From: Colletotrichum lupini | Lineage: Eukaryota > Ascomycota > Sordariomycetes > Glomerellales > Glomerellaceae | NCBI RefSeq assembly: GCF_023278565.1 | Contig: NC_064681.1 | Location: forward strand, 434,001-498,000 | Direction: 5' to 3' | DNA: 64,000 nucleotides | Part shown: piece by piece, positions 57,594 through 64,000 of the stretch | Position numbering within the stretch: position 1 is the first letter of the stretch | Layout: the number at the start of each line of letters is the position of its first letter | Made by a program: the position numbers and the translations under genes | The notes under the pieces: generated by a model | Database searches by the model: none | What the model saw: only the letters and a program-made list of their open reading frames with translations | Told to the model about the DNA's origin: nothing

Positions 57594-58433
57594 TTGGATA
57601 AAAGTTCCCCACGGCAAAGGAGACTAAGAGTGGTGGGCGACGTGACTGGTGGGATGCTAGGTGGATCTGGAAACACCTTTCGTGGACTTCGACGCCATCT
57701 GAAGCACATTGGAACAAAGTTCAATGTCGTGGAGGTTTTTAGATCCCAGTTCATTTTGCTGCTTATGGGTCATATACTTTCAGCATTAGAAAACCCAAGA
57801 TGTGTCAATATTGTTTGTGAGGTTAGACGGTTGAAGCGGAAAAGCTCACCTACAAGGTTTCCCGCACAACTACAGAAACACATAAAAGCCGATGATTATC
57901 AGTGACCATGCCTTTTATACTTTGTTAGGAAAGCAAACACTTGTAATCACTCAATAACTTCCAAGGCAGTCTTTTCCATACGTGCAGCCCATCCCCTCAA
58001 GTAGAACGGGGAGCAATTCCAGCAGAGACTCTGGGTCCTAGCAGACTTGGAACTTCCCTTCACCGGATTGAAGAGTCTTCTCACTCCAGTTGATTACCAA
58101 CGCACCTCGAAGCTTCAACAAGCAATGAGGGGCATTCACATATCAGATATACCTTGCTACATCACTGAAGTAAATCAAAGTGGAAAGGCAGGGCCTGTTC
58201 GCATTCGGTTGGATCTATACATACGCCACGAGGCTACGATTGGCAGAGTGACCCCTAAAGAGCGGAGCCCAACTGACCTCTGTCGTGCGTACCCTCGTTT
58301 CCAAGCAGGTAGGTTATAGTTTATCAAACACACTCTGAGATCATAGTTCGAAAACAACATAACACTAATGAGTCTTCTGCCCTATCATAGTTTGCTCCAA
58401 TACCTATAACTAGACGCTCCACCCGGAAGATAA
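57594..58433. other. Intergenic region tRNA-Glu / kinase-like tail
   Basis: No supported gene; the frames here are short. It ends at the last stop of the repeated tail region. Confidence 0.4.
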
Positions 58434-58721
58434 TTACTCATGAGACTCAGGATCAGAAGCACGAGCTTGACGGCTCAGCGCGTCGCGTTCTCTCCGGAAA
58501 GCCTCAGGCATCCTGACCTTGGCTTTCAACTGCGCCGCCGACATTGGGCGTCTCCGGGATCCTCTCAATGAGCTTGGCTGCACACTTGACTCTCTCTGAG
58601 GATCCTCGTCCTTGCCATGAATCCATGTAATTTCCTCTGACACTGCTTCCGCGCTAGATTTCAATGACATTCGGGGGCTCGGAGCCTCAGTGGATGAACT
58701 TGCGCGAGTGACCTACTCTTC
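58434..58721 (-). pseudogene. Stop-interrupted remainder of the kinase-like C-terminal tail
   Basis: Directly downstream of the stop at 58724-58722, and in the same frame, lie one more sense codon pair, a second stop (58715-58713) and then an open stretch to a stop at 58434. Its composition and order match the tail of the upstream protein: E-D-P-Q-R-E-S-S-V-Q-P-S-S-L recalls E-D-P-R-G-D-S-V-A-Q-P-S-S-L. The DNA is part of a three-copy repeat of period 126 bp. It is most simply the former end of the coding region, now cut off. Confidence 0.6.
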
Positions 58722-58880
58722 CTAAGAGCCATCACCCTTGTGTTCCTGGCTGGCCTCCTCTGCTTCAGCTGCTTCCGCATCTGCCTCCAGAGACACCGAG
58801 GGGCTCTGGGTCTCAGTCAACGAGCTTGGTTGCGCGACTGAATCTCCTCGAGGATCCTCGCCCTCGTGTCCTTGGCCGAC
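58500..58880. repeat. 126-bp imperfect tandem repeat, three copies
   Basis: The landmark GAGCTTGG/GAACTTGC occurs at 58822, 58696 and 58570, exactly 126 bp apart each time. GCTTCCGC at 58771 and 58645 shows the same spacing. 126 bp is 42 codons. The right copy is coding tail, the middle copy holds the stops and the left copy lies beyond them. Confidence 0.75.
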
Positions 58881-60299
58881 TTTGTCCGCTTTCAATCCTT
58901 CCTTCCAGGCTGCCATCAAAGATTGTATGAAGGCAATGCCTGCGGTCTCTGTGTAAGTGATTCGTAGGGCGGCGGCCGACGAGCTCAGTCCTGTGATGGT
59001 ATCTCTCTCCGCCGCTGTCTTCTCTGCGGCAGCCTTCTTCGCAGCCCTCCTCCCCTTCGCCTTCGACCTCCTCGCTCTCTTCTTCTCCTTCTCCATCTCT
59101 CTCTTCTTGATTCTCGCCTTCTTTCTAGCGATTTCTCTCTCCCGCTTCAGCCATTCTCTTGAGTACAACAGATTGCAGGAGTACCTATCGGAGTCATGTT
59201 CTCCGAAGCGTTCGAGCAGCCAATTTTCGAAGTGCTCATCTCCTTTGCCATTTTCCCAATCGAGAGGCCACCAGCCACCAAAACTATGAAATCGGTCAAG
59301 ATCGAAGCATTTGGTAGGATGCGGAGGGTGAGGAAACCGCGACCATCTGTCGACGGGATCCCTGAGTTTGACATCGATCATACAGATATCGTAGGAGATG
59401 AGACAGACTCTTTGCGTCTCAAGGAGGGTTGATTTGTTCCGCATGGAGATGAGTACGTTCTCTGGCTCAACGTAGTCATGCCAGACCCCTTTGTATATCT
59501 GTTTGATGGTTCCCTCGATAAGTTGAGCTAGAATGTCCAAGCGTTTCTCAAAGTCGAAATGAATCGAATCAGGGCCGTTCGGGACCAAGTAAGTTCGTTG
59601 TGTGGGGGGGATTAGGACGTCATCGTCGTCGTGGCCGCATATAGCTTGAATGCTGCTTCCCTCGATGTACTCCAGGAGTACAAGGCCAACATGTCGCGTC
59701 TTTCCCTCGCAGTCTGGAGAGTAGCTCGTAAGACAGGTCGTCCAACAGCCGTAGTACTGAGGGGCGAGATGCGGATAGCCAGTCAGGCCGTTCTCGTGCA
59801 GTTCCTTGTACGCGCCAGCCTCGCGACTCAGTCTCATGTCGGCTCTGGATGTATCTTTCCAAAAGGGCAGATCCTCGGGGAATGAAGTGCTATAGAACAA
59901 GGGATCAAAGATCTTGGCGACTGCGACTTCTTCCTTGTCGGGAAGAGGAACCTTGGGATCGCATCTGGGCATGTGAAGGATCTTGACCAAGACCACTTGG
60001 TTGCCGCGACCGTGACCGCCAGAAAGGACCCTTACAACCTCGATGCGCAAGCTGTTGTCTGGATTGTCGTGCTGGTCTGTATTGAGAAGATAAGGCTGGT
60101 TCTCGTCGTCGAAACACCGAGCCGTTTTGGACATTCCGGCCTCTCGCTCCGACAGGATACTCTTTTCTCTAAGACCCTCTGGAAATTTGTATATGTTATG
60201 ACCATACGGGTCTGGCGGCGAGTGAGGAAACAGGGTAAGCTGCGTCGTTGCCTGATATTGCGCGATGGGCACACTGCGACTAGCGTCGGAAGAGGCCAT
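58722..60299 (-). CDS. Divergent fungal protein kinase-like protein, paralogue
   Basis: Single exon, 525 aa, paralogue of the protein at 24028-25778. Shared elements in the same order are V-A-K-I-F-D-P with Lys129, R-E-A-G-A-Y, Q-Y-Y-G-C-W at 181-186 and L-E-Y-I-E-G at 209-214. The catalytic-loop region is W-H-D-Y-V-E-P-E-N-V with Asp275 and Asn281. The DFG region is replaced by S-Y-D-I-C-M-I-D. A Lys/Arg/Glu/Ala-rich helix (about 380-450) follows, then a Ser/Glu-rich tail. The DFG motif is absent, so it is probably a pseudokinase. The single-exon structure contrasts with the two-exon paralogue. The frame continues after the stop into repeated tail sequence. Confidence 0.82.
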   Translation of the reverse strand: MASSDASRSVPIAQYQATTQLTLFPHSPPDPYGHNIYKFPEGLREKSILSEREAGMSKTARCFDDENQPYLLNTDQHDNPDNSLRIEVVRVLSGGHGRGNQVVLVKILHMPRCDPKVPLPDKEEVAVAKIFDPLFYSTSFPEDLPFWKDTSRADMRLSREAGAYKELHENGLTGYPHLAPQYYGCWTTCLTSYSPDCEGKTRHVGLVLLEYIEGSSIQAICGHDDDDVLIPPTQRTYLVPNGPDSIHFDFEKRLDILAQLIEGTIKQIYKGVWHDYVEPENVLISMRNKSTLLETQRVCLISYDICMIDVKLRDPVDRWSRFPHPPHPTKCFDLDRFHSFGGWWPLDWENGKGDEHFENWLLERFGEHDSDRYSCNLLYSREWLKREREIARKKARIKKREMEKEKKRARRSKAKGRRAAKKAAAEKTAAERDTITGLSSSAAALRITYTETAGIAFIQSLMAAWKEGLKADKVGQGHEGEDPRGDSVAQPSSLTETQSPSVSLEADAEAAEAEEASQEHKGDGS

Positions 60300-60684
60300 G
60301 ATGTGCGATGAACGACGCCTTGTGTAAATGTGCGTGCCTATAGAAGTGATAATGTCAGCTGAAAATTTGAAGATGCTAGGTGGAGAATCAAGAGTGGCCT
60401 GCGAAGAGGATATGCAGAAAGTAAAGTGGGCGATTACCAGTTATTTACCTCATGCGACAGACACTGACTTTATAATGGCAAGTCCAAGCCGAGTCGGAGG
60501 GCGGTAGAGGGAGAGAGGTGCGACTCAGCGGATCAGAACAATGTTTATCAACGCTGAGTGATGACCTTGAAGGGTGGAAAATATGGGTGCTGGTTGGTGT
60601 CCTCGGAAGATGGAAGAAAAAAGAGGTGTATCGACTAGGAACCTTGGAAGGTGGAAGAGAAGTATGGCTGCTTGCCTGAAAAGC
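60300..60684. other. Upstream region of the kinase-like paralogue
   Basis: 385 bp, promoter side of the minus-strand kinase-like gene; no gene is seen. Confidence 0.4.
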
Positions 60685-60876
60685 TTAAGTCGAGGGCGGT
60701 CGAAAATCTACCTCGTTTTGGAAGTCTTCTGTGTCTTCCTCATCATCGTCGCTCGAGCTGTCCGATGCATCCTCATACATGCTGTCGTCATCGTCATCGC
60801 CGTAATCATAATCGTCTTCGTCGGCTTCATCATCCTCCTCCTCCTCCTCGGCCGCGGCCTCGGCCTCAATGTCCAT
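60685..60876 (-). CDS. Possible acidic protein or last exon, 63 aa or slightly more
   Basis: An open minus-strand frame of almost pure Asp, Glu, Ala, Ser and Tyr from an ATG at 60876. It is open a little further upstream (to about 60922) with plausible codons W-S-T-K-D-E-I-P-D-D-Q-Y-I-S-L. That hints at a 3' exon whose 5' part was not found. The upstream DNA is AT-rich and offers no clear exon. It could also be a simple GAN repeat of low complexity. Weak call. Confidence 0.28.
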   Translation of the reverse strand: MDIEAEAAAEEEEEDDEADEDDYDYGDDDDDSMYEDASDSSSDDDEEDTEDFQNEVDFRPPST

Positions 60877-61071
60877 GAGAGAGATGTATTGATCGTCTGG
60901 GATTTCGTCCTTGGTAGACCACTCAAGCAGTCAATAGATACGATAAAATAGGAGATCCCATCGAAATAAACTTGATTTTTGAAACTACAAGCCCAACTAC
61001 GTGTTCCATATGCTTTTCTTCTTAAATCTCCTGATGTGTGGTATCCTTAGTTCTCAGTTGCAGCAGCAGAC

Positions 61072-61386
61072 CTAATAAGTAACGAGGGCATTAGAGCATG
61101 ACTTCTGCTTCAAAAATATCACGACAGACAAGAGGCGGTAAACAGGACGCTCAAAGAGTGGTAGAGGGGTGAGAGACAGTACCTGTCCGCCGCGACCAGA
61201 CTTGGAATTGCTGCAGCACTTTAGCGCCGAGCAGCTCTCGCCCTTGTCGCCGCCCTTGGAACACGTTCCCGCCTTTGCGCATTGGCGGGTCTCGAGGAGG
61301 GAGGGGAGGTTGACGGAGTCGAGGTTGCTTGGGACGGCGACGGCGAGGGTAGCGAAGAGAGCCACGAGGACTGATGAGGCGCGCAT
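61072..61386 (-). CDS. Small secreted cysteine-rich protein
   Basis: Exons 61386-61183 and 61104-61072 join in phase 0 to give 78 aa. A signal peptide M-R-A-S-S-V-L-V-A-L-F-A-T-L-A-V-A-V-P-S is followed by a short pro-like segment ending in E-T-R. The mature part has six cysteines in the order C-x5-C-x9-C-x4-C-C-x12-C, Gly/Lys/Ser-rich between them, as in many fungal effector-like or antimicrobial-like proteins. The 78-nt intron contains no stop and is a multiple of three, so an unspliced transcript would give a 104-aa form with 26 extra hydrophobic residues. Function is not assigned; no match to a named family is claimed. Confidence 0.72.
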   Translation of the reverse strand: MRASSVLVALFATLAVAVPSNLDSVNLPSLLETRQCAKAGTCSKGGDKGESCSALKCCSNSKSGRGGQVLSLTPLPLFERPVYRLLSVVIFLKQKSCSNALVTY

Positions 61387-63884
61387 CTTGGTTGCGGAAG
61401 GTGTCGTACGGGGTTTGTTTTGTTTATGGGTTTGTGAGTTTGGTAGACTACGTTGGGATTGATGAAGACGGCGTGATTATGTAGTTTGATTATGCTGTGT
61501 AGAGGTGATGCTGGAAGTTGATAGCTGGGAGGACGAAATTCGAGGGGTTCACGGCGACTTGTATATCACTCTGCCTCGATCCACCACCCAGGCGTGGTTT
61601 GCGATCGACTCGCATTGTCTCATGGGAGGCACCCACGCATCCAACCTCAAGAGGGTGAGAACGTTTGACGATCCTTAGGCGAGAACCGAATCCAGAGTGC
61701 TGGGTGAACCGGTCCCGCTCGTTTGGGGCCCGTCTGGTCTGGTCTGATGTCGTGCTGGCTTACCGTCTGAGAGGGAGATCCGGAGTACTGGGGTTGTCTG
61801 TATGCTTTGGATGGGACGTATTCAACAACGAGTGGGTAGATCACCATTCTACCCCTTGTTCGAGATGAGCCGCGCATGAAGGAAGCTCGACCTGTTCGGA
61901 AGGCATCGCGAGTGTCACGAGTCAATAGTACCACCTTCTGAAGGGTACCTTGGAGAGGGACTTTGAAAAGTCTCCGGGCGTCTTGGTATCTGGGTATCCT
62001 GCTCGTCTTGTGAGGCAGGCGAGGCTTGTCCCAAAATTTGGGTGAAGTGAGTTGATTGACATGACTTGGCGCGCGCGTAGGTCTCGTTTCAAGGCATCCT
62101 AGAAGATCAGGGTTCGAGTCAAGATGCCGCGTGGTAGGCCTCGTTCCTGACGCATGGGAAACCAGACGCCTTGCACGCTCGCCCAAAGAGAGGAGGAAAA
62201 ATCTGTAATGAAGAAAACAGCAGGGGCTGGGATGGTAATTCTTTTATTTTAGTATCATTGAGTCGTCTGATAGTTGTGTTGCCTTTTTCCGACGGAGTTT
62301 TCTTTGTGACTGACTGGTCTGATGTTTTGGCATTTAGACTTTGAACGTCAAAACGTGTACGCTTCGTCAGCCTCCAGCTCTCACTTGCCCGTGTCTTCTT
62401 GGTCCATCGTTCTGATCGGACAACGCTGTCGTAGGCATGCATATACCATCGTCTGCGAATCCGGATTTCGCGTGTACGGGGGAGATGGACCTGTTCGAGA
62501 TCTTCCCACGGATACCTCAACCGCACTACGCCCTTGGCGAAGATCATAAAAAAAAATGATGGATGTTCTGGATACTACATCGCACCCATTCTCGTCGGTT
62601 TGACAAAGAGACGCGGGATGAACGTAGATGCTGTCGATCAATGAGGTTGGCGTTCTCTCAGGCTCTCCCCGTGGCCATTGCCGCATCAGGTAGTCGCTAC
62701 TCACAAACGGCGCGTCTTACTGGTTCGGTGAGAGTTCCGCGCGACAGGGGTCTGCTCACCCCCCACCGAACGAGGAACGCCAACGATGGATTCAGAAAAA
62801 GACCACATCCACAGACTTTTCCGTCTGTGCCCATGTCTGACGGGGACACTAGAACATTGTTCCGATTCTGTATCCGTAGTCTCGAAGATGGGAGGATTCC
62901 CTAGAAACCACCGGCGGATGACCACGTGCCTCAGCTCTCTGACAAAGTCCGAAGGTCGCCTGGGGGGGGGGGAGGGAGACCCGCTATTTACGGCATTGCC
63001 CGTTTCTAGAACGAGTCTCTCGTCTCGGGTTGCCCTGCATCAGCCGGATTTACACCGCCGAGGGGGGAAGGGTAAACGTCTCAGTCTCATGTTGTATAGG
63101 TAGAATTTAAACTTTTAGTGGCTCAACTTCCCCGCCACCAGGCATCCTCAGACGGTGGAGGCATACTTTGAGTTGAGATGGGATTAGATGGGTTGTGTTC
63201 ATGCACGATCAGGGCATCTTCCCCCCCCTTCCCTCTATTTCTCCGTCCGGAGTCTCCCTTCTTCCGAGGCCTATCATCAGAGGCTCTCCTGCCTCAAGTC
63301 TACGTAACTTTGTAGTGTCGCAATGACTGCTTCGCTTGCGGTTGGCGTTCTTGATCTTGAGAAGAAACATGATCACAAGAGGAGAGCCTTCCGGTCATTG
63401 ATTCAGGCTTGTCGCAGGCGAGGTAATGAAACCCCCTCAGTCGATAGCACGAGTTAAACAAATGCAAGTGAGCTCAGGTGACACCACAGCATGGAGTGAC
63501 TCGTCTAGATCAAGGTAGTGGAAATCGCCCTGTCATCTGTATCCTATGAACTTTCGATGGCACGCAACTCAATACCAGATAATTGAGCTTTGTACCCGGC
63601 TGAAAGACTTGCCCTGCTGACGTATACACGTGAGGGGCAAACTTTCTTCACATCTCGTCATTGGAGCTGAATCTGGTATATAAACTTCCATGTCTTGATA
63701 TACAAAGCCATACGACAAAACATGACCTCCACCGTATACGCCGCGCCCAAGCAAAATGGTATTTTGGTTCTCATCGTCCGTTCCAAGCATCCTTCACGTA
63801 CTCAATTACACCTATTAAGGCGACCAATAAACAGAAGCTTTGCGATACAATCTGTTCCAGCTGTCTGTCTCGACAAAGACACAC
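61387..63884. other. Long intergenic region 61.4-63.9 kb
   Basis: About 2.5 kb without a supported gene. It holds a 10-G run near 62960 and a T-arm-like sequence at about 62110 with no A box. The part next to 61386 is the promoter of the secreted-protein gene. Confidence 0.45.
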
Positions 63885-64000
63885 TCAGAAGTACCCGTGC
63901 TTTGGGATGGCAACAAAGATGGCGGTGAAGACACCGCCAACGAGAACGGCACATAGCATCGCCTGAAGGAAGATGGTGTCCTGGATGGTGCGCAGAGCAG
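63885..64000 (-). CDS. C-terminus of a membrane protein, cut by window edge
   Basis: A minus-strand frame enters at the right edge and ends in TGA at 63887-63885. It reads A-L-R-T-I-Q-D-T-I-F-L-Q-A-M-L, then a strongly hydrophobic helix of about 20 residues (C-A-V-L-V-G-G-V-F-T-A-I-F-V-A-I), then P-K-H-G-Y-F. This looks like the last transmembrane segment of a polytopic membrane protein such as a transporter; 38 codons are too few to name it. Confidence 0.6.
   Translation of the reverse strand, partial: ALRTIQDTIFLQAMLCAVLVGGVFTAIFVAIPKHGYF

Noticed and set aside
58700..58760. Intron that would skip the two stops in the kinase-like tail
   Set aside because: The only nearby GT...AG pair is about 24 nt apart, shorter than any intron in this window; longer choices would remove well-matched repeat coding sequence.
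62090..62135. GGGTTCGAGTC between GGCATC and GATGCC, tRNA-like half
   Set aside because: Only a hairpin; D arm and anticodon arm are absent.

Overview
This window is nuclear DNA from a filamentous ascomycete, most likely a sordariomycete. The genes are interrupted by short GT-AG introns, usually 50-170 nt, with CTAAC/CTGAC branch points. There is no operon structure. All four tRNA genes carry introns after position 37. Several fungus-type families are present, including an Elp6, a Sos7-like kinetochore protein, an FMP46-like protein, a fungal LanC-like protein and divergent fungal kinase-like proteins. The species cannot be named from the sequence alone.

Layout. 1-988: a protein-coding gene runs off the left edge on the minus strand. 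3.1-5.2 kb: the mitochondrial pyruvate carrier subunit MPC2 and complex I subunit NDUFA2/B8 are transcribed divergently from a shared 749-bp promoter. 5.8-10.5 kb: a 1551-residue low-complexity protein with a Cys cluster and an RRM-like fold. 11.6-13.8 kb: an FMP46-like mitochondrial protein and a small hydrophilic protein, divergent, with CRE/ATF-type sites between them. 14.7-18.4 kb: ribosomal protein eL14, NAC alpha and ATP synthase subunit d, all on the plus strand. 19-21.8 kb: an HSL-type esterase whose stop codon lies inside a 25-bp terminal inverted repeat, and an unrecognised conserved-looking gene with an internally duplicated long intron. 23-25.8 kb: tRNA-Gly and a divergent kinase-like protein. 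26.8-29.1 kb: an MFS transporter. 32.2-33.6 kb: a thioredoxin-like protein and an L-rhamnose mutarotase-like protein, tail to tail. 36.8-38.9 kb: tRNA-Gly, tRNA-Met and an amidohydrolase/decarboxylase. 40.4-42.2 kb: a LanC-like protein. 43.2-45.8 kb: a PA-TM-RING ubiquitin ligase. 45.8-50.9 kb: about 5 kb of gene-poor, repeat-rich DNA. 50.9-56.9 kb: an RS-rich protein, a Sos7-like protein, eL37 and Elp6. 57.5-61.4 kb: tRNA-Glu, a second divergent kinase-like protein with a tandemly repeated, stop-interrupted tail, and a small secreted Cys-rich protein. 63.9-64.0 kb: the end of a membrane-protein gene, on the minus strand.

The genes fall into two functional sets plus accessory material. The first is mitochondrial: MPC2 (pyruvate import), NDUFA2 (complex I), ATP synthase d, FMP46-like and a mitochondrial thioredoxin. 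The second is translation: eL14, eL37, NAC alpha, Elp6 (tRNA wobble modification) and four tRNAs. The accessory genes (kinase-like pair, secreted protein, esterase, MFS, decarboxylase, rhamnose mutarotase) sit in or next to the longer intergenic stretches. No single gene cluster for one pathway is visible. Exon coordinates were worked out by hand from splice signals and reading phase, with no transcript support.
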